A stretch of DNA of 64,000 nucleotides from Blasia pusilla (GCA_050084515.1 CM114271.1:32302001-32366000), one strand, 5' to 3'. Shown: positions 22,174 through 35,680, counted from the first letter of the stretch. A program made the numbers and translations. The notes: a model not told the origin generated them from the sequence alone.

Positions 22174-23940
22174 CTTTCCTTCTTTCTGTGTTCTGAAGTA
22201 CACTCGGGGCTTTCAAATCCTTCAAAAGACGACAACAGAATGCCAACTATTAGTTAACCTGAAAGATACCTCCAAGTGAACGACAAACTTCTAAACGCAA
22301 CTTTTAAAAGTCCATCAAAAGAGCCGCTAACAATTCAAATCGGAGAGCGGAATCCTCCCGATTCTTGGACCCAACATCCCACCCCTGTGGTTGATCCAGA
22401 CGCAGCTGCACAAGTCAATTTCCTCCTCCAAGAAATGATGTTTGCATTCTGAGTACTCATAAGCATGGCTGAATACCGACAATCACAGGTCCTCTCTCTC
22501 AAGTTGTGGGCAGCACAATTTAACGGTAGCTACTCAGCGCACTGTAGTGGAAAACGGAGCTGGAAAAAGATAGAGACTTCATTTTCCACCTCATCAATCG
22601 CACAGGGCTGCGCTAGTAAGCCCCAATCAGTGTCAGCCCGATGCTAACATTCAAATGTCCAAACACTCGAAACAGGCTTCACACAGCAATTCACATCCTG
22701 GATGTGGAAACTTCCACATATTTCAGCAGAAATTGAACCTTGCAATGGACGGAGGATAACTATGGGGAAAGAAAAAGTGGCCCACGAAAAACCACCGCGA
22801 TCAGTCGGACTTCCTCGTAAACATGTTAAGTCTGCAATCTGCATCGTCTAGAGAAATGCACCAGTAACAACAGAAACAGCGGAATGTGCCGATAGCCTCG
22901 GCAAGAGACTCACCTTCACAAGCGACAGAATACAGCGACAGAAGGCAAGAAAATGATGGAGAAAAAAAAGCTCAACAGAGAAAAACAGAAATCCTATGCA
23001 CTCGCAGCCAAACCTCGGACTCCAATCGCAAGACGACCGAAGCACAACAGGTGACAAGCCCATCCTAAAATAGCTAAACCCTTAGATTGCGAGGCGCACT
23101 GAACAAAACCCCAGCCCAAAAACAAGACAACCTCAAAGAAACAGCTCCAACCGGTAGAAATCGGGACAGGGGGCTCTTCGATGCACCCCTTCCAGTGAGC
23201 CTAATTGGCCCCACTACCCGCCAGTCATGCGCGAAACTGATCATCCATTCCTTTCCTCTGCCTCACATAAACCGCTTCATCAAGTGCAACACGGTCCAAT
23301 CCTACCTGTTACCTCCAATTACAAGACACGGACGACACCCTGCGACCGAAAATCCACACCAACCTGCAGAACCCGTAAAGTCGAACGCTGGCGCAGTACG
23401 AAGAATGCTCTGGAACGAGCTCAGGTCCTGCTCTCGCACATCAGAGGCACCTCCTTAAGGCGGGATCGGGGAGGCCGAAATGGATATCAGTTAGCTCGAC
23501 GGACGCATGGTGCGACGCATGACGGACACGCCAGTGCATGCGTGCCATTGGTTCCCTCCCGATTGGCGTGTGGCTCCGCCCGATGGATGGATTGATCGGA
23601 CAGACCGACAGTAAGTGCCCGGCCGGAAGCGGTGAAGAGCAGATTCTCATGAGAGGAGTGATTGCGAAGTAAACTTGGGATCGAAGTTTGCGGCCGCTGA
23701 ATTCGGGTACGTTGCGTTGGACTCCCTTCCGTTCGTTCGTTCGATTCACAACTCCAAGTGCTTCCCCCATATCAGTTTGGAGGGTGGGTCTTCAAACCGA
23801 AGCTTTTCTGCATTGTACTAGACCCCAGAATTCAATATCATCTATCCTAGCCGGTGATATTTCAAAAAAAATTATTATCTCTTTTTAATTCAACTCTCTC
23901 CCTCAAAGTGTCTATATCATACGGACACATGCGGAAACCT
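22174..23940. other. Upstream region of the SOUL gene
   Basis: No protein family is recognisable on either strand. 22174-22900 should contain the 5' UTR and promoter of the SOUL gene. 23080-23800 is comparatively GC- and CpG-rich. Open frames of 60-123 codons occur but lack homology that I can recognise. Confidence 0.45.
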
Positions 23941-23959
23941 TTCGGTGTTTAGTTATGAG

Positions 23960-24110
23960 CTGTCCTCTATTAGATTATTGGAGAATGCATTTTTGATTTG
24001 CAAATGTCTTTTTGTTTGACGTGTGGCAATAGGGTAATAAGATAATATTTTCTTCTCTCCTTGCAACAACAAAAAGATTTTATGTGCAACATGATTAGCT
24101 TATTCACTCT
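23960..24110 (+). repeat. Fragment of the Helitron-like 240-bp repeat
   Basis: This stretch (ATTGGAGAATGCATTTTTGATTTGCAAATGTC and what follows, to ATGTGCAACATGATTAG) matches the units of the array at 32320-32970. No terminal hairpin is seen in this fragment. The following 24111-24781 contains nothing I can identify. Confidence 0.5.
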
Positions 24111-24781
24111 GTTGCATGACACGGGTTGCCCACTAGTTCTGACTACTATGTGATTTCGTTCGAGACTAACTTTTGGGAGTGTTATAAAATTATGTATTTC
24201 TTTTTGGCATCTTCGTATTTGGGGTACCATTTTAGGTTTCATTAGTGGAATAATGTTCAATGAAAAAGGAGATGAGTGGTATTTTTGCGGCCCCAAATTT
24301 TAATATTTTTTGGTGAATAAAATCTTATTCGAGCAAAATCTTATGACTTAGGAACAAATGTGTGGAATTTCTTGGGAATATCTATCAATTTTAATAAATT
24401 AGATTACCGGCCCAAAAAAGATTTTCTTGTTATCCTATTGTCATGTGCTAATTGAATAGGTATTTGCAAATCAAGAAGTTCTCACGTATTTTGTAATGTA
24501 TTGATGACTATTCCTTTAGTGCTTTCGAGGAGATAGGGAGACAACCTTAAGATGATCAAAGATGATTTGTTGAGGACTACAATAATCTGAGATAGCAAAT
24601 TTTCCTATGTTCAGGACTCATTTGGAACCGTATTGAGAAACTACAATTTCAATAAAATTATTATTATAAGCATCATTATATTTATATTTCGAGAATTGAC
24701 CCCTGCTATATGTTAAGAGCCAAAGAGATGATATGTGTGCATATGCCACAAGTAAGATCTTGGGGAGAAGCAAGGGGTATA

Positions 24782-25765
24782 TATTGAAGATTGGGTTATA
24801 GTCAAGCTCATTGGATATCCGAATTGCTACATTTGGTACTCATACGAAGTAGGAAATTTTAATCTTGGTTGGTTAGTTAAGCACGATTATCTTAACTAGG
24901 GTTATTTAATCATAATTAGTTTAACTCAAGACTATGGTTAGGATTAGGGTTGCTTGTAAATACCCTATATAATTGAGAACGAGACCACCTCCACTCATTC
25001 TCTCGTTACAAAATTTCGTTCTCCACGATGATGTGTGAGTGTGAGAGTCATATCCCATCAGTTATGCTTCTTTTGTAGTTTTCTACACAGTATCAAAGTG
25101 ATAGGAGAACACGTATTGAAATTCTTGGTGTTTGAGGGGAGAATAGAGGCAAGAGATTGCACAATTCCAGTTTGGGAGAAGGAAATTTGGTTCAGAGCTC
25201 AATGATTTAAGATTTCAGGTGGAGTTGTGACGGTGACAAAACTAGGGAGGCGTTCTTTAAATAGGGCTTTCCTAGTCAATTTAAGAATCAAGATCCGCTT
25301 CGGTTAGAACAATGTCGAAGGCTAGTTTTGATAGGCTGGTAAAGCTCATCGATAGCTTTCCAATGCATTCGATTATGACATTTTGAGCTCTTGCAACAAC
25401 AATTTCATTGTAGGAAAGTGCAGTTAGTTAAGGAAAGTTGTGCATTTTGTTTTTTACAAGCCAATTTTGACTTGTTCTTCCATACTATTGGTCAATTTTC
25501 ACAAATTTCATGTCAATTTTTGTGTAGGAGTGGTCGATACTTCAATTGGAGCAGTGGAGAGCTTGAAATTACGTTTTTTTTAGTAAAATCTATCTCTAAC
25601 TCAAGTCTATGGTTGGGATTAGGGTTAGGGCTCCTTGTACCTAACCTATATCATTGAGAAGGGGACCAGCCTCCACTCATTCTCTTATTGAAAAATTTTG
25701 TTCTCCATAGTGTAGTGTGAGTATCATTGTCGTATTCCATCAATTATGCTTCTTTAGTATTTTTC
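24782..25765 (+). mobile_element. Internally deleted Ty1/copia derivative
   Basis: The first 306 bp (24782-25087) match both LTRs of the full copia element at 39656-44994, from TATTGAAGATTG to TTCTACA. The primer-binding site position follows (CAGTATCAAAG, a mutated TGGTATCAGAG). About 500 bp match the untranslated leader of the full element, ending near 25590, where sequence jumps directly into the middle of the 3' LTR. All of gag-pol and the first third of the 3' LTR are deleted. The copy is non-autonomous. Confidence 0.8.
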
Positions 25766-25779
25766 TATAGTATATACCC

Positions 25780-25940
25780 AAGAAGAGAGAGTTTGGGAGC
25801 TCACTCTCGTTGTTGAACCTCTTTTTATGAGACGATGGAGCTATAATCCTCTTTGCCTTGTGAGTAACTCAAACCTTTCACTAGGAGAGTGGGTTTGGTT
25901 TGATATGAAAGAGATGTGAACAATATGTGAGAGTTTTGTT
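25780..25940 (+). repeat. Partial family-B LTR
   Basis: The sequence from GAGAGAGTTTGGGAGCTC through GGTTTGGTTTGATATGAAAGAG matches the family-B repeat read on the plus strand at 37885-38035. Only about 150 bp are present. Confidence 0.55.
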
Positions 25941-28900
25941 CTGAAATAATTTATTAAAGATATTTTGATACACGATCGTTAATGTTTGTAGATACGATGA
26001 GTGAGTATGTTGGCAATAATATATGTTATGTAGCAATGTGCGTGTGCACGGCAATCTCTTCTAATTTCTTTGTATGCATGTCTATTTTATGTGTTTAATT
26101 AATGAGATACATAATATTGTATATATAGAAATACTTCTATCCAATACATCTTAGACATGTTCTTATTCAATATATTTTTTAATATTTTGACTACGAGCAT
26201 ATTCTTTGCCGGAGTACCTATGCATTCATTGGAGGATGAAATTTCCTAATTAATTTGTTCTTTGTTTGACACATGTTTCTACCCACTAAAAAATACTTTT
26301 GCGATCGGATGATATCCTTGTTTCCTTTGGTAAAGAAGACTTATAAAATTCAGGATTAGTAAGGAGAGTCCCATTTGCGCTCGAGTTATTAAATAGAGAT
26401 CCATGCATGGTGTGGTCATGTCTACTTACTAATCGAGGTAGTAATTGGATGGTTAGAGTTCTACAATGTTGAAAATGTAGGGTTTTATCACGATGTTTAG
26501 TTGTATTTTCTTTTGGTAGGATAAGATGAAATTGGTAATAGAGTTATTATGTCAAGATTAAGGTTTGTGAAAAATTTCTTTATTTTCTATTTCAAATGAG
26601 ATAACATGTTGACTTGCTCAATCATTAATTGTTAGAATGTATGTATGTATGTATATATGATTTATGGCTATCTTTGTGAGAAGCCTCCATAAAGTCTTCC
26701 AAAGGTTACTCGAGATAGAGAGAGGGCTCTCAAGAACTATCTTTTTCATGTTGAGTCTAAGAAGCATCACTCACGTGAGGGTTTGGTGGAAATCACGATA
26801 AAAGAGTCTCAATCCCCTTAGGATTGAGACTCTTGATGTAGGATTGACCAAAATGATGATGTTTATTGCGATTCAGGGAGAGATATTTGAAGTTGGTTGG
26901 GTATGAAATTTACTTTAATTTTATTGTGTGATTTTGATGTATATTTCACGGGATTTTTTTAGATTTGGGTTATATCATTATAGAAAGGCATCAAGATTTT
27001 GAGATATGAACTTGCCTTCTCCATCTAATCTTACTTTGAGAATGCTAATTTATTCGAGATTGTAAAATGTGTATTTATTTACACTAATTAGAATATTAAT
27101 TAGAATCATAAGTATGTTGTAGAAGAATCTTCCCCACCCAAACGAGGAAGTTGAGATCCATATATAAATATAAATGTATATAAATAATAAAGTATTGTTG
27201 AGAATGACAGGAAAGAAAGGGAGGATTGGTGGTAGGGGCGATGCCAAGGCAAAGAAGTTTCATGATGAGGACCTTTAAGCAAACGAGTCTCTCCATGGCC
27301 ATAAGAAGATGATGTTGCAAAACCAGCAGGAGAGATGTTGGGATGCCCTAGATCATTGCTACTTACACTTCAAGGGTGGGTACAATATATTCAAGACTAG
27401 TCTTAACACACGATAATTCTCATGCGCAACAGCATTGTACTTAGACTTATGTTTATCTACAATTTGTAAATATCTTTCTTTACATCTAAACGTCTTCTTT
27501 TTCACTTTTGGAATACATTACGCTAATGGTAAGAATTGAAAAATATGATACAAATATGATAGTAGCCCTACATCTCCCACGCTCCAATTCATGGTTGAGA
27601 ATATGTATACTTACAACCGCATAATTTTATTGAGAATGCAATGATACGCTACTATCCTGCACTTTTCAGCAAAAGATGAGATTTTCAGATTGCACCCAAA
27701 GTAGAATTTTACAACCACTTTTTGGTTTTTGCTGCATCTTAGTATCTTCAATACTCTCACCTAATATTTATGGTTACAAAATTCCTTATTCATTTACAAA
27801 CAATACAAGTATGTGGATATTGGGAGGATCGTGGAAAAGTATATCACTACATCAGATTTTCACATTTTTTTCATGATATTTTCTTGTACATATTTTGTGT
27901 GACCAACCATGCATTTGCAACTACCAGGACGACTTGGACTGCCCAGAAAACTTCATCATCTTGTTGAGAGGGTGATTGACATGATTTAGACTAAACTCCA
28001 CCAACACTAGAAGAACTTACACTTGACCCTGAATGTGGATTGAGAAAGAATTTCCATTTGAGAAATGAAGACGAAAAAAAAACCTTCCAACCATATCCAA
28101 CAAAGTCTGCCATTGTGATGCAATTTAAAAAAGAAAAGACTTCATAAATTCCAATTTGAGTTGTTCACGTAATATGTACAGAATTCCGAGAATGGAGGGG
28201 AAAAGAGTTCATGACAAAAAAATAAACATAATATTCTAAACTGAAACGAGAAACAAAGTTTCTTAGAGGAAATTGCAATAGAAACATCCCAATTATAGAA
28301 AATCAGCGAACAGAGTTATCTGGTCTGGGAGAAAGACGCCAAAAAAATCGTTGAGCAGCCAAAAATAGTCAAGAGAACCCGTTGATTTAAGACTACACAA
28401 AAAATCTTGGCAACCAAATTCGAATAGAAATTTTTACGAAGAAAAACTTTTGATGGCTAAAACATAATTTGCGACCTGACTACGTAAGCATAACAGAAAC
28501 TTGAAGAAAATTTGAAAAACCGCCATATGCGAATCAGGTTGGGCCCAACAAAGATGATGGGGCAAACTTAGAGTGTACAAAGACCCGTGAGGGAGATGAT
28601 AAATGTCTACGAAGGTACAAAGCAAGTAGATTCAGTGTAGTTTTCTGCGTGACCTCTCATAGAGCGCTGTGTTGGAGGCTCCGCCTAATACTTTTCTTCA
28701 TGGACAATGACCAATAAAATGTATTTGTGTAGCTACCAAACTAACCACCCAGTTAGTTTTGGTAACTACACAACTATCCGTGTCCAGAATTACCCAATTC
28801 ATGCTCGGGTACATGCTTCTATCACAGCTCAAGAGGCGATGGGGAACTGAGATTTCTTGTTGACCACTGCCAAGAAAATTACAAAGAAAAATGGAAGCAA

Positions 28901-30629
28901 GGCTGAAAGTAGAGTTGAAATCAGGAACAAAGAGGAACAAGGCCAAAGCAAAGGAGCAAGTAAAGCATGTCAGTGGCAATCTTGAGCAAAGAACAAACAG
29001 TCACTAAGCAGATGATGAATGACACCCACTTTATAAACGCACATAAAGTCCATAGCAGGATGTCTGGTGCATTTAGAGCACTACCTTCTGTTTGAAGACC
29101 ATGATTTCTGTAATGAAGAGAAGACTTGTATACCTAGAAGCGAGCATTCTGGTGAAAAGGGAAATCGAGCTGAAAGATATCCAACTAGGACGGGACACTG
29201 ACGGCCAGTCATCCATCACAGAGCAGCTTGGCTAATCTTGACCTTCATAGAGTAAGATCCCTGTTTGTATAAAGAGCAGCAAAATGTAAGGACTGCAGAA
29301 AGGAACTTGTTTATCTTTGTAAGATGAACACCTGTTCTCATTATGGATGATCTAAAGGAAACCCCATACACCCCATAAATACCAAGAAGACTGAACCCTT
29401 TGTGAGTAATTCAAGAGTCATAATGACTATCCCATGAACGTGGCTAAAATTCCACAGCTCGTTCGCATTAGGTTAGGAGAACTAAGTTAAAGTGAGCTTT
29501 TTAAATAGAGCGATCCTGTTACGAGATTTAACCCGCACAATAATTAATATGACTTCACAAAGTGTTTTCAGGAACTTTAAAGAAACACTCAGCTGAAGTA
29601 GACTGTTATCTTTAGGAGCATTTCTGATTGAACCTGGGTAAAAAGAAGTTCTCCAGAACTTCCTAGAAGAGGAGCTAAGAGAGACAAGACTCTTTAGAAG
29701 TGAGATGGACCAAGGCACCATTTTCAGCAACGAAATAGAGATACTAATACACTAAAAGTGCACACTGCACTCGTAAAGTAGTAGTGCTAGTTGTAGACTT
29801 TAAAACATAGACCCTGCACCTTTCTTGGATGGTGCTAGTACAGGGCGAGGAAACTATGAAGCCAATACCATACAAGAGGGAGGAGACTCTTCTATGGAGT
29901 GTGTGTGTACCAAGCTGAGTATTTGCATGGAGCTTACAGAAGTCAACTCGGAATATCTTGACGACAGAATTGACTTTATCTGAATTCGTACTTCAAAACC
30001 TATTTCTATTTTGAGTAAAAGCCTTAAGTGACGAAAGGCTTAGGGCTTGGACTCTGTTCACTTACTTAATGTATTGCAAATGTATCGCTCCTTATATCCT
30101 TCCTACTAACTACAAATTACTTCAGACTTGGCAAGAAAAATGGAAGAGAATTAACTCTTGGCTTCCCCCACCCCACATGTCTTTAACTGTTAAACACTCC
30201 TGCCATCCACTGATCACTGATATTGGGTTCATGATGTGTGTGTAGAGGGAAGTCAGGGTTGATCTTAACCTAATCACTCTCCACAATAATTACAAGTACG
30301 AATAAATGCTGTAGATAACAATCATAGACTCAGGAAACTCAACAGATCAAGTCTTGGTAACAAACATAAGAATAAACCATCTTCAAAAAAAAGTGATGAA
30401 CACCACCCAACTTTGCTACAACGCAGTTTGAACCAAAGTCTCCAAATGATCAAGGACAACATGTCTTTCTCTCATCTTGGCGGGTGGAGTCACTGTATAT
30501 CTTTACATGATTGCAATAGCTCCCTAGAAATCCATATATTTTTAAAGTATGGGAAAACCGAGAGTAAAGAGCACTCGATTTTGTGATTCCCTGTGCTTGG
30601 ACCAGAACTTGGCTGACTCCAAGCTGTGC
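25941..30629. other. AT-rich intergenic region
   Basis: No conserved coding sequence, RNA gene or identifiable transposon is seen in 4.7 kb. It contains a short (GTAT)n run near 26640, TA-rich stretches near 27165-27185, and the hairpin listed separately. The last part, just below 30630, should be the 3' UTR of QCR8. Confidence 0.5.
26802..26834. repeat. Isolated perfect hairpin, 14-bp stem and 5-nt loop
   Basis: AAGAGTCTCAATCC (26802-26815) and its exact reverse complement (26821-26834) enclose the loop CCTTA. No T-run follows and no related copy was noticed elsewhere in the window. Confidence 0.7.
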
Positions 30630-31937
30630 CTACATTCTGTGGTGGAGCTTCTCCTTCTCTCTGGCATTCTCGGCATACCTGCCCATGACAATAATCCGGA
30701 TTAAAAACTATGAACAATCACAAAAATGCGTAAGTGATGAATTCTCTAAAGTGAACTATAAACCACAGAACTGCTATCCCCTTTCTGGTCTGTTATTTCC
30801 TGATGAAAAAGACACTTCTGGGTGGATTAGTTCTTTGGATTGGCCTAAAGAGCTAACTGCACGTTTTAAATCAAGGTCGTCAATGAGGGGAAAGGATTTT
30901 TTCAATGTCTTTCCAAGAGCTACGCAGACAATTTCTTTCGAATGAGTAAAAACTGCCCAACAGCCCTATTCAGAGGGAAATAATAAATTTCAAACTCAGT
31001 GTTCATCTCATTAAATTGATCAGCTTATCCTTTCCAAAGGCCATTCTTTGATGGACATGGTCTTTGGGAACAACTGCTGACAGCATAGTTTATATTCATC
31101 AAGACAAGTACGTCACGTATAAGAGCAAATGTAGGTGATCCACAGCATCTCTGAACAGCGTGAGGTTCTCAGCAAAGCATGTAGATGGCTTCTTCGTAAG
31201 AAATTTAGGGATCCCTCGGGCTTCGGTTGAACCTTGCAATGACCGAATCCGGCCACCGAAATAGAAGAGCCAATTCCAACTTGGAACCGTATCAATACTC
31301 GCAGACCGGACACTGAGCTTCGCTATTCAAAGAACTCTTTGGCTGCCGGTCCTCACCTCCCAATCTCTCCATAAGGATGCAGGTTATCTTTGTGAAAGAA
31401 GCATTACTACAACAAGCAGAGGAAATCCAGATTGAATCCCTAACTTCTACTCTTCACAAGTCCTAGCACAACTGCGGTAAACGATCCACGAGAAAGAACC
31501 AAGTCTACCTAAAATAGCCACACGAACGAACTGAAATTCATGTCTCCGTACCCCAAATTCCAAACTCAATCTGGAGGTTGAAATCTCATGGCGAATTCCA
31601 TTGATCTAAGGAATACTCAGGGGTCCCTCCACCGAAAATCCAAACATGTTGCACGGCAGCTACAGTCAGAGATCCATTGATTCGACCTAATTCTCACGAC
31701 CTTCCCACAGACAGAGCGAGAGATTCCACGATTACCATAGTCCTCGAATACGGCAGGAGCACAAACTTACGTGTAGGTACCAGCGATGGGCAGCACGAGA
31801 GTCAAGGCATTCGCCCAGTTCTCCGAAATCCGCTTCTGGGTTTTGTAGCTGAACTGGCTCCAGAAGACGCTCATGATCTTCTGCTCGAAGGGCGACAGAG
31901 TGTACACGACCTCCTTCAACTTGTATCCCTTCGCCAT
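30630..31937 (-). CDS. QCR8: Cytochrome b-c1 complex subunit 8 (ubiquinol-cytochrome c reductase QP-C type)
   Basis: Two exons, 31937-31771 and 30678-30630, join in phase to a 71-aa protein, matching the ~72 aa of plant QCR8. The sequence reads MAKGYKLKEVVYTLSPFEQK, then ISENWANALTLVLPIAGTYTY and ends EKEKLHHRM. The YxLSPFxQK block, the SENW box at the start of the membrane helix, the GTY turn and the K-E-K-L-x-H-R tail are diagnostic. The protein is a small single-pass inner-membrane subunit of respiratory complex III, next to cytochrome b. The intron (30679-31770, 1092 nt) has GTAAGT and GGCAG ends. The upstream region 31938-32310 should hold its promoter and 5' UTR; I see no other gene there. 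Confidence 0.94.
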
Positions 31938-32319
31938 GACTCCGATCTGGTCTGTCACCACACTCACCGATTCCTCCCTGCCACGCACAGCTGCTCGGTC
32001 TCTCGACGACGATCAATCCTTTTCTCTCTCTCTGTTTCTGTGAACGCAGAAACGCGAGTATCGATTGATCACTCAGTTGTGTCTGTCACCGCAGCACCCA
32101 CGCACCTTCCAGGAAGCCGCATTAACTTACCGGGACATCCGGAAGTTTTTCCCACAAGCGATATCCCAGAAAGGTCGGCACCTTAGGGCAACTCATAGCG
32201 GCGTCTCGTAGAGTTCGCGATGTATCTTAGTACCCGGTCCCATGCGGACTTCCTCTACAATACGCCCCTTTTTGTTTCAAAACATGATTGTCCCCGATTT
32301 CTTAAACGAATCATTCTTC

Positions 32320-32970
32320 TCTTCACGGGCTATACATTAGTTCTTCAAACATTTTTTTATTTCAAACACTTTTCTTGAGACATGACAACTAGGCAATAAA
32401 AAAATATTTCACATGCTACGGACAACAAAATAAATAAATTTATGTGCAACATCATTAATTTCTTCCCTTCACGGGCTATACGTTAGATCTCCAAACACTT
32501 TTTTATTTCCTGTGCATCGCGCGGGCACCTTATCTATATTATTATGGGAGTCTATCTTCTTTATTTGTAAACACCTCTCTGCTTGACACATGGCGACTGG
32601 GCAACAAAAAAATATTTCACATACTACGGGCAACGAGAAAAAAAATTGAATTTATGTCCAACATCAATAATCTCTTCCCGTCACAGGCTATACATTAGCT
32701 CTTCAAAAAACATTTATTGCTCGTGCATCGCACAAGCACCTTACTAGTGTATTATTCTTGGAGAGTGCCTTCTTGATTTGCAAACATCTCTCTATTTGAC
32801 ACGTGATAACTAAGCAATAAGAAAATGTTTCAAATGTTACGGGGAGCAAGAATTTTTTTTTGAAATTGTGCACATCATCATTAATCCCACCGACTATATA
32901 CTAGTAAAAGTTGTTCAAACACTTCTTTATTTCCCATGCATCGCACGAACACCTTACTAGTCATCTTTTA
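32320..32970 (+). mobile_element. Head-to-tail Helitron-like non-autonomous repeats
   Basis: About two and a half units of ~200-240 bp repeat here (GGCTATACATTAG, TTGACACATGGCAACT, ATATTTCACATGCTACGG, TTATGTGCAACATCATTAAT). Units end in a GC-rich near-palindrome TGCATCGCRCGGGCACC followed by TTACTAGT (at 32736-32754 and 32937-32960; TTATCTAT in the first). A short hairpin followed by CTAG is the 3' signature of plant Helitrons. No Rep/helicase coding is present. Confidence 0.5.
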
Positions 32971-33099
32971 ATAATAGAGATATAGAATTATTATCACTAA
33001 CACAAATATATAAAATATTATATTCATGATGGTTGAATATTGAGATCATCTTATACCAAAATATTTTCAATTAAATTTGGTCATTTAAAAAAAATCATT

Positions 33100-33800
33100 T
33101 TTTTCTCTTTCATTTCAAATTAACCTCATTATGTTATTGAGAGGTTTGGGTTATTCAAAAGGCAAGGAGTATCATAATTCCGTCGTCCTATGCCAAAAGG
33201 TTTAACAAAAAGAAAAAAATTCAAAAAATCTCTTTCTAGATATGCCCCTTCCCTATCCCAAACTCTTTTAATGGTAATCTGTGCTCGTAGGCTACCTCCT
33301 CAACTCTTGATTAAGTGTGGAGGATCATAAATTCCTTCCCAATATGGAAAGTAAACTATACTCATAATATAAACTTATAATAAAAAACCAGTATGCGGCC
33401 CAGTTTTTGGGTTTTGAGTTTAATATGAACGAAGGTTCGTATTAGATGTGGAAGTTAAGAGGCTTGACCTATAAATAACCCTATGATACATATCCATCCA
33501 AACCGTTAAAAGTTTTATATCCAATGGCTGAAAACTTGCAGAATATCTTGCATTCTGCAAGCTCTGCCCTCAAAGTCGCCTTATCGTAGGGGCCATAATA
33601 AGTTTCTCTACATAGTTCCAAATGAGCCAAAATGAAGAGGAAACCTACCCTCTCAAATTATCTAAACCTTCAACATATCCTTCAATCCTTGATCTCCTAA
33701 GGGCTATGCTCCACTCTCCTCGAAGGTGCTCCACGGATACTCGTCGATTCATCTTAAAAGATGTGACAATTATCGTGCGCATACACATCATTACACAATA
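33100..33800 (-). repeat. Family-B LTR-like repeat
   Basis: It matches 12440-13085 in the same orientation, including GAGAGGTTTGGGTTATTC, CCAAACTCTTTTAATGGTAA, CCAAATGAGCC, and the end TCGATTCATCTTAAAAGATGTG followed by TCGTGCGCATACACATC. An extra ~190-bp block at 33390-33590, ending in an imperfect hairpin around CTTGCAGAATATCTTGCATTCTGCAAG, interrupts it. Confidence 0.5.
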
Positions 33801-34859
33801 TACATTATTATCATCGACTATCAACAAAACTAGTAAACTCATATCATACTCATTTATGGCATTTCAATATCAAGACGATGTCGTGCGAATACACATCGCT
33901 GGCAAGATACATTGGTTGTCATGCACACACATGTCTAAGATCCATCTAGTTATGAATCCTAACATCTCTATACATGAACGAATAGACAACTCCAATATAA
34001 AGTTAAATACGCAATATAAACTCTGATGAAATCTGCAATCAACCGTGCTTCATCCAAACAACCATACTCATGATTCAGATACACATTGGTGTAACAACAA
34101 GAGAAAGTATACACAAGGATTCCCAAAATGTGTGATCTTCCTATCGATCGCTCCTAGCCCACTCTTCAAGAGAGAATCCAGGCTCAATACATGCAAGCCG
34201 CATTGTATCACAGATCCCAACAAGGGTTTGCAATCCTAAGGAAATGAGCTCCAAATGAGCCTCTTCCGGAATATACTCCCCTAAGCACCTCCATGGGTGA
34301 CCTGTACACACAGGGCACTTTCCCTCAGCAAGTTACTAATGACCTGTAGTACCTAAGTACTAACTCCCTAACAACTACACATGTGGTCCCCTCATGAGAC
34401 CAACTACCAACTAACCCACGACCTTATAGGTCCAAGTGGAGCCATATATGGTTGGGAAGGTCAACCTCTCCAAGGTTGCCACTCCTCATAAAGGGAAGGG
34501 TGACCTACACTCGTAACTCACCTCCTAAGAGCAGGTCACATATGACCTCTCAAAATAGGGAAGTACAAGACCCGTCTAAGGCCTTGATACTATCTTACCC
34601 TATACCCCATCTACCATGACAACGATCGTGTACCAAAATATCTCCAATCACTCTCTAGTTGGTGGTTAGGTCCCTCTAACTCCAAACAACCATATATCCC
34701 TATCTATCATGATGTACATCTCTAAAATCCTAAGAGCAAGAAGGTCGGATGCTCATGTAGTTCCATCGTTAGTTGTATTCTTGTCATCCATGTCACAAAT
34801 ACAAATCTCGCTTTATGATTATCTAGCAGCTACTCTATGTACATTTGGGATATATCCAT

Positions 34860-35680
34860 CGTCCTTGAGGAACTATAGTGAGAGATGACATAAGTCATGC
34901 CATGCGCCATCCTTTCGAACATTCATCATAAACTAGGATGATGGCTACACTACGGGAAGATCCACATAACATACAACGTAAGCATATAGGAACTACTTCA
35001 AAACTCAAATCAACTATGTCGTCAATGTAAGGAAGGTAACATGATGCAAAATTATGCATATGATTCTTCCAAACCATACCATTACATCCCTCCAACAAAA
35101 GGACATCGAATGGAAATCCTTCACGCACTCTTAAGATTATGTGTCATGCCTGTTGTCACATCCAACATTTTGGGTGCCCTTTAATGCAAATAAACATAGT
35201 CTCCCTGATGAAACCTCTAAATCTTTGGCTGATAACCACCTCCCTCAATAGTTGCATATCTCAACGTATCCTAATGTTGCACAATCGTCAAGTTCTCAAA
35301 CGCCATGGGCATAACTCTTAGAAATAACTCAACCCTCTAAGAATATGCTCGTATCCGTTTATTAGGGTTATGAAGGTTGAACACCTCACCAACATTACAA
35401 ATGGGGGTAGGTAAGTCAAACTCTCGACCATAAAGCAACAAATTAAGTAAGGTGGAAAGATGTCGGGGATGGTTGCCTATCAAATCTATATCCCATTGTC
35501 AACCATGGCAATTATATATCCCAATCTAGGCGAACTCTTTGCAAACCATGCTTGCATAAATCTCTCTTCATCGTCTAAATAACTCTCTGTACTAGTCTAT
35601 TTGCCTCAAGATGATCTCACAAAGTAGTTTAATGGTCAATCATCGTCTGATCACACAACTAAAACTCCCATAGAAACTCT
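34860..35680 (-). pseudogene. Second copy of the gypsy integrase C-terminus with PHD finger
   Basis: On the minus strand 35680-35540 reads YDVPTEMFTYQGIEF and later RLVQRVI and KRDLCKHGLQ, equivalent to the integrase core of the first gypsy copy but with the segment that is deleted there. A Q stands where the catalytic Glu is expected. 35128-34860 reads VLLLEGCNGMVWKNHMHNF and a PHD finger: C-L-R-C-M-L-C, then VYDECSKGWRMA, a stop, and in the same frame VPQGRW and YPKC. Here the last Cys is kept while another Cys and the His are mutated, so together the two copies show all eight C4HC3 ligand positions. Confidence 0.7.

Noticed and set aside
31732-32016. 94-codon minus-strand frame beginning at 32016
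   Set aside because: It is an out-of-frame shadow of QCR8 exon 1, which is identified by its conserved protein sequence.
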